Shown here piece after piece: positions 42,145 through 51,048 of a DNA stretch of 64,000 nucleotides. The notes under the pieces are model-generated. The model was not told the origin of the DNA. It saw nothing but the letters and a program-made list of their open reading frames with translations, and ran no database searches. The stretch is from Clostridia bacterium (GTDB lineage Bacteria > Bacillota > Clostridia > Christensenellales > Borkfalkiaceae). The position numbers and the translations under genes are program-made. The stretch's first letter is position 1. Every line of letters begins with the position of its first letter. The DNA lies in the NCBI GenBank assembly GCA_900767885.1, contig CAAGAU010000014.1, positions 62,001 through 126,000 on the forward strand, given 5' to 3'.

Positions 42145-43191
42145 TTATAAAATATACCGCTTTTTAAGCCTTTTAAATCCCGTAAGCACCTCGTAAGAAA
42201 TAGTCCCAACCTTTGCGGCTATATCTTCGGCGGTGATTTTTTGATTTCCGCTTTCGCCGATAAATATCACTTCGTCGCCCGCGCAAACGCCTTTGTCAAC
42301 CTCGACGAAACAATAATCCATACAAACGCTGCCTATAATTTTGTGTTTTTTACCGTTTATTATAACCTCGCCGCCAGTGTACGAGCGCGGAAGTCCGTCC
42401 GCGTACCCGACCGAAACGGTAGCGACGAAAGTCGGCTTTTCGGCGACGAATTTACCGCCGTACCCTACGCTTTCGCCCCTTTTAAGCCGCATGTTACGCA
42501 CCACTTCGCCCGTTACGCTCATACAGGGCGAAACGAAATTTTCGCCGTAACCGTATAAGCCTATGCCGAGCCTTACCGCCGAAAACGCGTAATTTTTGTC
42601 TGTCGCCCTGCCGCTCGCCGATAGATGCCGCATTGCAGTTTTGGGGAAAACGCGGGACAACTCCTTAAATTTTTGCAACTGCCGCGCGCTCGTTTCGTCG
42701 TTTGCGCAGTCGTACAAGTGTGAAAATACGCCCGTTATTTTTACGCCGCATAAATTACAAATATCGCAAAGTTTTTCCGCCTGTTCCATATCTTTAACGC
42801 CTATCCTGTTCATTCCCGTATCCAACGCGATATGTACGTTTGCCCGCCCGCACGTATCCTTTGCCACGCTCGCTATATCCCTGATTTGCGAATCTTCCCA
42901 GGCGCACAAAGTGATTTTTTCGCGCAACAAATCCCGCATTTCCGCTTTGTCGGCGTAACCGAGCATTAGCACGGGTTTCGTCGTAGCCGCGCGCAAAGCA
43001 ATCGCCTCGCCTGAGGTAGCCACCGCAAAGGACGAAAACTCCTTAACGTTTTTAGCAATCGCGCCCGCGCCGTGATTATACCCGTCGGCTTTCACCACGC
43101 CTATAAGCGCGACTTTATCGTTTATTCTCGACCTGTACGCCGCCGCGTTTGCCTTTAAGTTTTTTACGTTTACAACTATTTCTCCGCGCAT
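42145..43191 (-). CDS. alr: alanine racemase
   Basis: A 348-residue PLP enzyme: ALIGVVKADGYNHGAGAIAK carries the PLP lysine, and IIGSVCMDYCFVEVD the catalytic C-terminal region. It supplies D-alanine to Ddl (61084) and MurF (62196). ATG 43191 has GGAG at 8 bases; a TTG 21 bases earlier lacks it. Monocistronic and divergent from the M18 peptidase. Confidence 0.96.
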   Translation of the reverse strand: MRGEIVVNVKNLKANAAAYRSRINDKVALIGVVKADGYNHGAGAIAKNVKEFSSFAVATSGEAIALRAATTKPVLMLGYADKAEMRDLLREKITLCAWEDSQIRDIASVAKDTCGRANVHIALDTGMNRIGVKDMEQAEKLCDICNLCGVKITGVFSHLYDCANDETSARQLQKFKELSRVFPKTAMRHLSASGRATDKNYAFSAVRLGIGLYGYGENFVSPCMSVTGEVVRNMRLKRGESVGYGGKFVAEKPTFVATVSVGYADGLPRSYTGGEVIINGKKHKIIGSVCMDYCFVEVDKGVCAGDEVIFIGESGNQKITAEDIAAKVGTISYEVLTGFKRLKKRYIL

Positions 43192-43273
43192 TTTATTTAC
43201 TCCGCCACACAATATTTTATTAAGTGCGGCTATAATACTTTACAAATTTCGCTTTAAATTATATAATTAAACT

Positions 43274-44542
43274 ATGGATAATTTACTTGAATTTCTGGAT
43301 AAATCTAAAACCGCTTATCACGCTCACGACGAGGCGGTTAAACTGCTTTTAAGCGGAGGCTTTGAAGAACTTAAAGAAAATCTGCCTTTTAAAATTAAAA
43401 AAGGCGGAAAATATTTTGTTTCCCGCGACGGCAGCGCACTTATCGCTTTTACCGTAGGCGAAAAACTTTCGTTTAATATAGTCGCTTCGCACGCCGACTC
43501 GCCCTGCTTTAAGATTAAGAGTAACCCCGAGATTAAAGTTGAGTCTTATTGCAAGTTAAACGTGGAAAGGTACGGCGGCGGACTTAACTATTCGTTTCTG
43601 GATATTCCTCTGACGATTGCGGGCAGAGTTGTACTTACCGACGGAAAGACCTACGAGGCGAAAACTTTTACCTCGAAAAAGAATTTTGTTATACCGTCCG
43701 TCGCAATACACTTTAACCGCGCCGCGAACGACGGAATAAAACTCAATCCGCAGGTAGATATGAGCCCTATCGTAAGCGCGGCAGAGGGCGGCGGACTGAG
43801 TGCCGAACTTAAAGAATTTGCAGGCGGAAAAAAAATAGCCGACTGCGACTTATTCGTAGTTTCTGCGGTTAAACCTTTCGTTGCGGGGTATAACGACGAA
43901 CTTATTTGTTCGCCGAGAATAGACAACCTGACGAGTGCTTACTCCTCCCTCGTCGCGCTAATAAAAGCCGCGCCCAAGGCGATTAACGTATGTTATATAG
44001 CCGATAACGAAGAAGTTGGCAGCGCGACCAAGCAGGGCGCGGGTTCTACTTTTTTACACGACGTATTAAAGAGAATTACCGCCGCGCTCGGCAAAAGCGA
44101 CGAATATATAACCGCCCTCGCAAACTCGTTTATATTATCCGACGACAACGCGCACGCGCTGCACCCAAATCACCCCGAACTTTCCGACCCGACGAACAAA
44201 GTGCTTTTAGGCAAAGGCGTAGTTATTAAGCACCACGCAAACCAGAATTACACCACGGACGGATTCTCTTCGGCAATCGTCAAAGGCGTGTTCGATGATG
44301 CAGGCGTTAAATATCAGGATTTTTATATGCGCTCGGACCTGCCCTGCGGCGGTACGCTCGGCGCAATAAGTTCCTCGCAAGTTTCTGTCCGCAGCGCGGA
44401 TATAGGTATAGCACAACTTGCTATGCACTCCGCTTGCGAAACGGCTTGTTTCGCCGATTACGAGGAGGCTGTAAAAGGTTTGATCGCTTTTTACTCCAAG
44501 GCGTTCATAGCGGACGGCTCTAAAAAAATTATAGTAGAATAA
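43274..44542 (+). CDS. apeB: M18 family aminopeptidase
   Basis: A 422-residue zinc peptidase: IVASHADSPCFKIKSNPEI contains the first metal histidine, NLTSAYSSLVAL and YIADNEEVGSATKQGAGS the metal and catalytic glutamate residues, SDDNAHALHPNHPEL another. M18 enzymes remove N-terminal acidic or neutral residues from peptides in the cytoplasm. Followed at once by a terminator. Confidence 0.95.
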   Translation: MDNLLEFLDKSKTAYHAHDEAVKLLLSGGFEELKENLPFKIKKGGKYFVSRDGSALIAFTVGEKLSFNIVASHADSPCFKIKSNPEIKVESYCKLNVERYGGGLNYSFLDIPLTIAGRVVLTDGKTYEAKTFTSKKNFVIPSVAIHFNRAANDGIKLNPQVDMSPIVSAAEGGGLSAELKEFAGGKKIADCDLFVVSAVKPFVAGYNDELICSPRIDNLTSAYSSLVALIKAAPKAINVCYIADNEEVGSATKQGAGSTFLHDVLKRITAALGKSDEYITALANSFILSDDNAHALHPNHPELSDPTNKVLLGKGVVIKHHANQNYTTDGFSSAIVKGVFDDAGVKYQDFYMRSDLPCGGTLGAISSSQVSVRSADIGIAQLAMHSACETACFADYEEAVKGLIAFYSKAFIADGSKKIIVE

Positions 44543-44548
44543 AATTAC

Positions 44549-44574
44549 GCGGCGCAAATTTCAATTTGCGCCGC
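44549..44574. terminator. terminator between convergent genes
   Basis: GCGGCGCAAATT and AATTTGCGCCGC pair around TC, followed on the plus strand by GGCTTTTTCC. The right arm overlaps the end of the VanW-protein gene. Confidence 0.75.
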
Positions 44575-45712
44575 GGCTTTTTCCTACAAGCGTGATGCCC
44601 GTTAAAGGCGAATAATAATCGGAAGAAATTTTAACTCGGCTTACGAGTTCGCCGTTTACGAACTTTTCAAGGTACGCCTGACTTTTCGCGCCGCGTTTGG
44701 CGTAGACCATAGGCAGTCGTTCGCCGCATAAAAGGTCGTAAGTCTCGATTATTTGCTCTTCGGGCGGCTCGATATATTCCGACACTTCGGACGCGAGTTT
44801 ATAGACCGCGCCTGTTTTTTCGCCGTACACTCTCGCCCTTACCCGACAGCCGTCCGCGTCGACGACGATAATAACGGGGACGGGATAAGGATTGACGAAT
44901 TTTAAATCGCTCGCGCTCGACACCATAGCGTCGAAAGAAGGTTTAGTGTACCCTACGAGCAAACTGTGATTCCGCCGCTCGGTAATTTTAAGTCCCGCGC
45001 TTAACGCCGAAGCGTACACGGTGGAAGATACCTGACACACTCCCCCGCCCACGCCCTCGGTAAACTTTCCGTTTTCTATGACTTTTGCCGATGAAAAGCC
45101 TCGTTCTTCGCTCCTTTTACCTACGATTTCGTTAAAAGAAAATTCTTCGCCGCTTTTCAATACCTTATAACTTATATACTTTGCCGCGAGCGCGATATTG
45201 TTTTTACGCGGTGCGAGCGAAGAATTATAAACGGTGGAAAACGACGAAACAAGTTGAGTTCTTTCTTTCAAGTCGCTTAACTTTACCGTAGGATAAAGAA
45301 TTTTTTCCTCGGCGATAATGCGTTTTACTCCTTTATTAAGCGCGACGGAAATATCTTTTAACAATTTTTCTTCGTCAACGCCTTTACCGTTTTCTTCCCT
45401 GTCGTAAGTAACGGCGTTTTCCGCAGACGGTTCTACCCGGTAGCAGGCGTCGCGCGGTCTTACGACCGTATCTTTAAAAATGCCGTCTACCACGCTTTTT
45501 GCGTTTTTCAAATAATATTCGCCGCAGGAAAAATCTATTTCGGGATAGAAAAATTCATATTTTTTGCCGAGTGCGACTATTTCAAGCGTTTTCTCGGTAC
45601 GAAAAAGCGGCGCGGCATTCGCCGTTATAGTCAGCGCCGACGACGACACGATAAAACCCGCCGCAATAAAAGCGACGGGTAAAAGTTTTAGTTTTAAATT
45701 TCTGCTCATCAC
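44561..45712 (-). CDS. VanW family protein
   Basis: A 383-residue exported protein with an N-terminal signal (AFIAAGFIVSSSALTITANAA). The VanW domain occupies about residues 165-290, with GEEFSFNEIVGKRSEERGF and EGVGGGVCQVSSTVYASAL; a beta-rich tail with EYIEPPEEQIIETYDL follows, of G5-like type. VanW is found next to some vancomycin-resistance genes but the domain is widespread in Clostridia and of unknown activity; no van cluster is here. First of the minus-strand group with the Crp gene before it. Confidence 0.88.
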   Translation of the reverse strand: MMSRNLKLKLLPVAFIAAGFIVSSSALTITANAAPLFRTEKTLEIVALGKKYEFFYPEIDFSCGEYYLKNAKSVVDGIFKDTVVRPRDACYRVEPSAENAVTYDREENGKGVDEEKLLKDISVALNKGVKRIIAEEKILYPTVKLSDLKERTQLVSSFSTVYNSSLAPRKNNIALAAKYISYKVLKSGEEFSFNEIVGKRSEERGFSSAKVIENGKFTEGVGGGVCQVSSTVYASALSAGLKITERRNHSLLVGYTKPSFDAMVSSASDLKFVNPYPVPVIIVVDADGCRVRARVYGEKTGAVYKLASEVSEYIEPPEEQIIETYDLLCGERLPMVYAKRGAKSQAYLEKFVNGELVSRVKISSDYYSPLTGITLVGKSRGAN

Positions 45713-45737
45713 TATAAAAAGTATGAGTTTTATGGGG

Positions 45738-46385
45738 CTAATTATGCAAAGTAACGGTCTTTCCCGAAATGGTAATCACGCCTTCGTCTTTAAGTTTTTT
45801 GATTTCGCGCATCATCGCACTCCTGTCCGAACAGATGTAATCCGAAAGCGAAGTAAGGCTCATCTCGAGTTTTGCGGTATCTCCGCCCGATTTTAAACAC
45901 AGACCTTTAAAATAGCACAATAATTTATCCCGAGTTGAACGATTGCCGATAATTTCCGTTCTTTCACCTATCGACGCGGTTTTTTTTCGCATTACGTCGA
46001 TAATATTAAGCAAAAGTTTATGCTTAAATCTGCAATCGCCGTCGCATTCGGTTACGAGTGCGGCAAAGCGGATAAACACCATTTTACAATCGGTTTCGGC
46101 AACAACGTAGACGGTATCGTCCGGACGTTCGCCGTAAGAAACCGAATTACCGAAAACGCTGCCTTTTACAAGCCTTTCCAAAAGAATTTCGTTACCGACA
46201 GAATCGATTTTAACGACTTTTGCGACCCCGTCGGCAATTATTGCCACAGTCTTTTCTTCAGACGCATAACGATACGCGACCAGACCGCGCCTGAAAACTT
46301 CTTCGCGCGGTTTTAAAAAGGCAATTATCCTCTCGTATTCGCTGTCTGTTACGCCGCTGAAAAGCGCGCAGTCGTATCTTTTCAT
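45738..46385 (-). CDS. Crp/Fnr family regulator
   Basis: A 215-residue regulator: an N-terminal cyclic-nucleotide-type beta roll (VFRRGLVAYRYASEEKTVAIIADGVAKVVK, LVKGSVFGNSVSYGE), a long dimer helix and a C-terminal helix-turn-helix (MSLTSLSDYICSDRSAMMREIKKLKDEGVI). Scattered cysteines do not form the Fnr iron-sulphur pattern, so an oxygen sensor is not supported. It starts one base after the SecB-like gene, so they are cotranscribed. Confidence 0.85.
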   Translation of the reverse strand: MKRYDCALFSGVTDSEYERIIAFLKPREEVFRRGLVAYRYASEEKTVAIIADGVAKVVKIDSVGNEILLERLVKGSVFGNSVSYGERPDDTVYVVAETDCKMVFIRFAALVTECDGDCRFKHKLLLNIIDVMRKKTASIGERTEIIGNRSTRDKLLCYFKGLCLKSGGDTAKLEMSLTSLSDYICSDRSAMMREIKKLKDEGVITISGKTVTLHN

Positions 46386-46386
46386 T

Positions 46387-46791
46387 TTAGTTAAGGTTTT
46401 CCTTACGTTCCTGCTCTATCTGAGCGTTTTCCGAGTTGATTAACGGTAAAATATACGGCGGTATATTGCAATTTGCCGTCATAGAAGCAACGGCGGCGCG
46501 AACAAAGGGATAGAGAGTGTCCATAGCCTCTGAAACAAGCACGCTTTCGTCTGCATCCTTAATAACGCCGAAAGTACCGAAAGAAGTTACGTTTAAATCA
46601 AAAGGCACGGGCGAAGATATGTCTTCGTTTATGCGCACCGAAAGATTTACGAATAAATTGTTTTGATTCCTGCCCATTTTACATTCGATTTTGGGTTTTA
46701 TCTGAAATTTAGTGCCTGCTTTTATTCCCTCTTTAAATTTAAACTCTATACCGTTAATGCGATAAGTTATAAGCGAAATATGTTTTTCCAT
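46387..46791 (-). CDS. SecB-like protein-export chaperone family member
   Basis: A 134-residue protein. The C-terminal part MDTLYPFVRAAVASMTANCNIPPYILPLINSE fits the SecB alpha helix and the NxP-type end motif; the beta-rich front fits the SecB fold. SecB keeps exported proteins unfolded in proteobacteria; relatives in Gram-positive bacteria are rare and of unclear role. Located between ppa and a Crp regulator gene, all on one strand. Call is by pattern and could be a distant DUF relative. Confidence 0.65.
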   Translation of the reverse strand: MEKHISLITYRINGIEFKFKEGIKAGTKFQIKPKIECKMGRNQNNLFVNLSVRINEDISSPVPFDLNVTSFGTFGVIKDADESVLVSEAMDTLYPFVRAAVASMTANCNIPPYILPLINSENAQIEQERKENLN

Positions 46792-46805
46792 TTTATGTTA
46801 CTCCT

Positions 46806-47348
46806 TTATTTATTCAATATTTCAAAAAGTTTTTCTTTATAGCCTTTAAGCGATTTTTCTATTATAGATAACGCCTCCTCCCTGCCGAGCACGGTGTTTA
46901 CCGCGGTATTTTTACCTTCTAACTGTTTGTACACGCTAAAAAAGTGTTGCATTTCGTCAAATACGTGCTTGGGTAAGTCGTTTATGTTTTTATAACTGTT
47001 ATAGTTCGGGTCGGTAAACGGTATGGCTATTATCTTTTCGTCCTCGCTGCCGTTATCTTCCATAGTTATAACGCCTATAGGGTATACTCTGACCAGAGAA
47101 AGAGGCAACAAACTTTCGGAACAAAGTACTAAAACGTCGAGCGGATCGCCGTCGGCGGCAAGCGTATGCGGTATAAAACCGTAGTTTGCGGGATAATGCG
47201 TTGACGTATACAATATACGATCAAGAATCAAAAGTCCGGTTTTTTTGTCGAGTTCGTACTTTTGTTTGCTACCCTTGGGAATTTCTATTACGGCGATAAA
47301 ATCGTCGGGATTGATCCTTTTCTTGTCAATGTCGTGCCAGATGTTCAT
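46806..47348 (-). CDS. ppa: inorganic pyrophosphatase (family I)
   Basis: A 180-residue enzyme with YELDKKTGLLILDRILYTSTHYPANYGFIPHT and the signature DGDPLDVLVL, plus DPNYNSYKNINDLPKHVFDEMQHFFSVYKQLE. It hydrolyses pyrophosphate to phosphate with Mg. First gene of a minus-strand group including the SecB-like and Crp genes. Confidence 0.97.
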   Translation of the reverse strand: MNIWHDIDKKRINPDDFIAVIEIPKGSKQKYELDKKTGLLILDRILYTSTHYPANYGFIPHTLAADGDPLDVLVLCSESLLPLSLVRVYPIGVITMEDNGSEDEKIIAIPFTDPNYNSYKNINDLPKHVFDEMQHFFSVYKQLEGKNTAVNTVLGREEALSIIEKSLKGYKEKLFEILNK

Positions 47349-47470
47349 TTACAGCCTCGAAACAATTATTTACTATATATTACTATATTACGATTTTTTT
47401 GTCAAATTATCCGATTATATATGCCTTGAAATTTAATTAAAAAATTTTTTTGTTTTTTGCTTAAAAAAAC

Positions 47471-47499
47471 TTTACATTTTAAATAATTTAGTCTATAAT
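47471..47499 (+). promoter_or_regulatory. promoter of tRNA-Pro
   Basis: TTTACA (47471-47476), 17-base spacer, TATAAT (47494-47499), 30 bases before the tRNA. Confidence 0.85.
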
Positions 47500-47529
47500 A
47501 ATAAGGCACTTGCAAGAAAGCGAGCGTAT

Positions 47530-47606
47530 CTGGGTGTAGCGCAGTTTGGTAGCGCGCTTGAATGGGGTTCAAGAGGCCGGAAGTTCAAATCTTCTCACTC
47601 AGACCA
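47530..47606 (+). tRNA. tRNA-Pro (anticodon GGG)
   Basis: A 77-base cloverleaf with encoded CCA. Acceptor arms CTGGGTG (47530-47536) and CACTCAG (47596-47602) pair with one G-U. The anticodon stem CTTGA/TCAAG holds loop ATGGGGT, giving anticodon GGG at 47564-47566 and G at position 37 as in proline tRNAs. The T arm TTCAAAT is standard. The last 20 bases recur twice downstream. Confidence 0.95.
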
Positions 47607-47616
47607 CCTTAAATAG

Positions 47617-47650
47617 TTCCGCAGACGGTTGTCTGCGGAATTTTTTATTT
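47617..47650 (+). terminator. terminator of tRNA-Pro
   Basis: TTCCGCAGAC (47617-47626) and GTCTGCGGAA (47631-47640) pair around GGTT and are followed by TTTTTTATTTT. Confidence 0.9.
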
Positions 47651-47989
47651 TCTCTTGTTCACGGGCTTCCGGCGATGCGGAAGTGACGAGATATGCCAAT
47701 CGATTATATCTTTCGCGGCGACGCCGCTCTTCTTTCTTCGAGCATATCTCTATTCCGTCGCTTCGCTCCTTACAAATCTTCTCACTCAGACCAAAAACAT
47801 CAGTTCCGTAGACGAATTAAATTTGCCTGCGGAATTTTTTATTCTCGCTTGTTCACAGGCTTCCGGCGAGGCGGAAGTGACGAGATATGCCAACCGATTA
47901 TATTTTGCGCGGCGACGCCGCTTTCCTTTCGTCGAGCATATCTCTATTCCGTCGCTTCGCTCCTTACAAATCTTCTCGACCAAATACAA

Positions 47990-48026
47990 CAGTTCCGCAG
48001 ACGAATTAAATTCGCCTGCGGAACTG
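47990..48026. terminator. terminator-like hairpin of the third repeat unit
   Basis: CAGTTCCGCAG (47990-48000) and CTGCGGAACTG (48016-48026) pair, with a further CGAATT/ATTCG inner stem. It lies just past the 3' end of the convergent CpsB-type gene and could end it. Confidence 0.55.
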
Positions 48027-48046
48027 TTCGTGTGTAATGAACAGTC

Positions 48047-48745
48047 TCAATAATTGCCGTTCAATATTCTTTCCGGATTTATCTTAAATATAAGTTCCGC
48101 ATAATCGGGATTCTTTTTGCTTACCTTTAAATATGCCTCACGCATAAGGTTTTTTCTGCCGTAATGCACGTCGCCGGCAATAACGTCGACAAGTTTTTTA
48201 CGCACGAGTTTTTTTGCAAAAGAATACTCGTCTCCCCTGCTCTTATCAACTACCGATTGTGCGTTTACCTGGATTATCGCACCCGCGTTTTTAAGTTGTT
48301 CAATGACCTTTACGTTGCGAGTATAAGAAAACCTTTCCACATGCGCAAGTACCGGCGTATACCCCGACAACTCAACGTTGTAAACCAACTCGTCAAGGTC
48401 GACAGGTACGCTGTACTTTAATTCTATAAGCACGCACTTGCCGTTGCCCAAAGGTATAACGTCCCCCTTTTCAAAATCGGAAATCATGCTTCTGTACGTT
48501 TCAATCTCGCGACCGAGCCATAATTTTACGCCCGTCTGCACCACTTCGGACATATTTTTAAATTGTTCAAAGTCGGCACGGATTTTTTCGTTGCTTATAG
48601 TACAAGTTCCCCTGCGATAGTGCGGCGTAAGTGCCATTTCGGTAACGCCGTTTTTCTTCGCCTCGTTTAACAAATAAACCGACTGCTCTACGCTCGCCGA
48701 ACCGTCGTCCACAAACGGTAATACGTGTGAGTGCAAATCAATCAT
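48047..48745 (-). CDS. CpsB/YwqE-type tyrosine-protein phosphatase (PHP fold)
   Basis: A 232-residue PHP-domain enzyme: MIDLHSHVLPFVDDGSAS opens with metal-binding histidines, ALTPHYRRG and VLAHVERFSYTR give more, and DVIAGDVHYGRKN the last. CpsB/YwqE proteins dephosphorylate the BY-kinase that controls capsule or exopolysaccharide synthesis. No BY-kinase or capsule genes are in the window, so the partner is elsewhere. It lies 5 bases after rarA. Confidence 0.88.
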   Translation of the reverse strand: MIDLHSHVLPFVDDGSASVEQSVYLLNEAKKNGVTEMALTPHYRRGTCTISNEKIRADFEQFKNMSEVVQTGVKLWLGREIETYRSMISDFEKGDVIPLGNGKCVLIELKYSVPVDLDELVYNVELSGYTPVLAHVERFSYTRNVKVIEQLKNAGAIIQVNAQSVVDKSRGDEYSFAKKLVRKKLVDVIAGDVHYGRKNLMREAYLKVSKKNPDYAELIFKINPERILNGNY

Positions 48746-48750
48746 TATTT

Positions 48751-50064
48751 CTACCTCCTCATACCTTTATCATTACGGATATTTTTAACCGTTTTTTCAA
48801 AACCGTTGTCGGACGGATGATAAAACACCTCGCCCACGAGCGAATCCGGCAAATACTGCTGCTCTACGTAACCGCCGTAATCGTGCGGGTATTTATACGC
48901 TTTGCTCTTATTTTTAGCCTCCGAATCGGCAAACACGGAATTTCTTAAGTGAGCGGGAACGGTATCGTCTTTCGCGCTCTCGGCGGCATGCTTTGCCGCA
49001 TTCATGGCAACCACCGTGGAATTTGATTTCGGTGCCTCGCAAACGTAGATAATCGCCTCCGACAAAGGGATTAGCCCTTCGGGATAACCTATATTCTGAA
49101 AAGCCGTGAGCGCGCTCGTCGCAACGACCAGAGCCTGCGGATCCGCCATACCCACGTCTTCGGCGGAATGCACGACAAGTCGCCTTGCAATAAGCAGAGG
49201 ATCACAACCGCCCGAAATAAGCCTGTGCGCATAATACAACGCGGCGTCGCTCGAACTGCCGCGTAGCGACTTGCAAAACGCGCTTAACATATCGTAATAG
49301 GAATTTTCGTCGTAAGAAAGAGCCTTGCGCTGAATAGACTGCTCGGCATCTTTAAGCGTTACCGTAGTTTTACCGTTCTCGTCGGCAGGAGTGGTTAAAA
49401 CCGCTAATTCGAGCGCGTTATAAGCCGTCCTTAAATCGCCGCCGCAAAGTAGCGCGATATGTTCGAGCGCGGCGTCCTCCACGGTAAGATCGAGTTTGCC
49501 GTACCCACGTTTTTCGTCCTTAATAGCCCTGACGAGCGCGGATTTGACAGTATCTTTATCTATCCGTTTAAACTCGAAAACTCTGCAACGGGAAACTATT
49601 GCCGGAGTCATTGCGGCGTAAGGATTTTCGGTTGTGGAACCGATAAAAATAATAGTGCCTTTTTCTATCGCAGGCAACAAACTGTCCGACTGCGTTTTGC
49701 TGAAACGGTGGCACTCATCGAGTAAAAGATAGGTCTTTTTACCATACATGCGAAGATTGTCGGCTGCTTCGTCCACAGCCTTTTTAACGTCCGCAACGCC
49801 GCTAGATACGGCGTTTAATTTAACGAAATTTCCGCTTGTGGAATTTGCGATAATATTGGCGAGCGTAGTTTTTCCGGTTCCGGGAGGACCCCAAAAAATA
49901 CAACTGCCGACCTTGTCGAGCGAGATCGCCCTGCGCAGCAGACTGTTTTGCTCGCAAATATGGCTCTGCCCTAAAAACTCGCGCAGCGAAACGGGGCGCA
50001 TACGCTCCGCCAAAGGCTTGGACGAATCGGAATTTTCTTTTATAGTGTCGAATAAATCGTACAT
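48751..50064 (-). CDS. rarA: replication-associated recombination protein A
   Basis: A 437-residue AAA ATPase: PLAERMRPVSLREFLGQSHI at the start, Walker A FWGPPGTGKTTLANII, Walker B LLLDECHRFSKTQ, sensor GSTTENPYAAMTPAI, and a C-terminal tetramerisation region with CEAPKSNSTVVAMNAAKHA. RarA/MgsA acts at stalled replication forks. Divergent from ylbJ with 30 bases between. Confidence 0.96.
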   Translation of the reverse strand: MYDLFDTIKENSDSSKPLAERMRPVSLREFLGQSHICEQNSLLRRAISLDKVGSCIFWGPPGTGKTTLANIIANSTSGNFVKLNAVSSGVADVKKAVDEAADNLRMYGKKTYLLLDECHRFSKTQSDSLLPAIEKGTIIFIGSTTENPYAAMTPAIVSRCRVFEFKRIDKDTVKSALVRAIKDEKRGYGKLDLTVEDAALEHIALLCGGDLRTAYNALELAVLTTPADENGKTTVTLKDAEQSIQRKALSYDENSYYDMLSAFCKSLRGSSSDAALYYAHRLISGGCDPLLIARRLVVHSAEDVGMADPQALVVATSALTAFQNIGYPEGLIPLSEAIIYVCEAPKSNSTVVAMNAAKHAAESAKDDTVPAHLRNSVFADSEAKNKSKAYKYPHDYGGYVEQQYLPDSLVGEVFYHPSDNGFEKTVKNIRNDKGMRR

Positions 50065-50094
50065 AAAATCACCGCTTTTTTTATAAAGTATAAT

Positions 50095-51048
50095 ATGAAA
50101 AAATTTTTAAATTTTATCGTAATCGCGCTTTGCGCGTGTGCGGCCATCGCGCTCGCCGCAAAACCAGACGTTTTCGTTTCGTCCGCGTTAAACGGTATAA
50201 AACTTTGGGCGGTTATAGTTCTGCCGGCACTGCTGCCGTTCTTTTTTCTTACCGCGCTTGCTTCCGCTCTCGGACTTACCCGCGCAACCGCAAAGCTTGC
50301 CGGCAAACCGTTTTCAAAAATCTTTCGGACAAGCGGCGTATGCGCTTACGCATTCGTAACGAGCGTCCTTTCGGGTTACCCGGTAGGCGCAAAAATAATA
50401 AGCGACCTTAAAACGCAAGGTCTTATATCTACCGACGAAGCAACGCGCGCGGCAACGTTTTGTTCGACGTCGGGCCCGCTGTTTATCGTCGGCAGCGTAG
50501 GCTACGGAATGTTTTCAAGTAAAAACGCGGGATTTAAAATACTTATCTGCCACGTTTTGTCCGCTGTGATTTGCGGACTTGTTTTCAGGTTTTACGGCAA
50601 ACGCGAAACAAGTGATAATCGTCTTATCTACCCGCTTAACAATGCCGACAATATACTGTACGACTGCGTTTATTCTTCTGTCGTTTCCGTTGCCGTGGTG
50701 GGCGGTTTTATATGCGTGTTTTACCTTTTTGCCGATACGCTGGAATATTTCGGCGTAATTGCCTTTTTGGCAAAACCGTTAGCCGCGATTATTAAAAACG
50801 AACGACTTGCAAACGCCGTTGCAGGCGGCGCGATAGAGTGTACGCGCGGCTGCAAACTACTGTCTTTATGCGGCACGAATAAAATCACCGTATCTTTGGC
50901 GTGCGGACTTGTTTCGTTCGGCGGCGTTTCCGTTATTGTACAGTCGATAGCATTTTTACAAAAAGCAAAAGTAAAAATCGCGGTGTTTTTATCGTCAAAA
51001 ATTATTCAGACGATTACAGCATTTTTATTATGTCTGTTATTGTATTAA
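50095..51048 (+). CDS. ylbJ: sporulation integral membrane protein YlbJ
   Basis: A 317-residue membrane protein with about eight helices and a Gate/nucleoside-recognition type core: GIKLWAVIVLPALLPFFFLTALASALG, VTSVLSGYPVGAKIISDLK, FCSTSGPLFIVGSVGYGMF and a symmetrical second half GGAIECTRGCKLLS. YlbJ is needed for cortex formation in Bacillus spores, expressed in the mother cell. Converges on coaD with a 12-base overlap. Confidence 0.9.
   Translation: MKKFLNFIVIALCACAAIALAAKPDVFVSSALNGIKLWAVIVLPALLPFFFLTALASALGLTRATAKLAGKPFSKIFRTSGVCAYAFVTSVLSGYPVGAKIISDLKTQGLISTDEATRAATFCSTSGPLFIVGSVGYGMFSSKNAGFKILICHVLSAVICGLVFRFYGKRETSDNRLIYPLNNADNILYDCVYSSVVSVAVVGGFICVFYLFADTLEYFGVIAFLAKPLAAIIKNERLANAVAGGAIECTRGCKLLSLCGTNKITVSLACGLVSFGGVSVIVQSIAFLQKAKVKIAVFLSSKIIQTITAFLLCLLLY

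Larger units (their letters stand above)
47587..48026. repeat. tandem repeats of the tRNA-Pro 3' end plus structured spacer
   Basis: This fills the 440 bases between the tRNA and the next gene. Unit 1 is 47587-47773 (187 bp), unit 2 47774-47967 (194 bp), unit 3 47968-48026 (truncated). Each begins with the tRNA 3' end: 20 bases identical in unit 2, and with five bases deleted in unit 3. Then come a TTCCGCAGAC-type hairpin, a CTTCCG/CGGAAG hairpin (47666-47683), and an inverted repeat GAGATATGC/GCATATCTC (47688-47696, 47742-47750) enclosing GCGGC-GAC-GCCGC. Short frames here are products of the repeat and not counted as genes. Confidence 0.85.

Noticed and set aside
44561..45712. VanW protein as evidence of vancomycin resistance
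   Set aside because: No vanH, vanA/B, vanX or vanRS genes nearby; VanW domains are widespread in Clostridia without resistance.
47629..48053. Three overlapping short frames after tRNA-Pro that read alike in two repeat units
   Set aside because: They are translations of the tandem repeat, have no ribosome binding sites, and cover tRNA-derived and terminator sequence.
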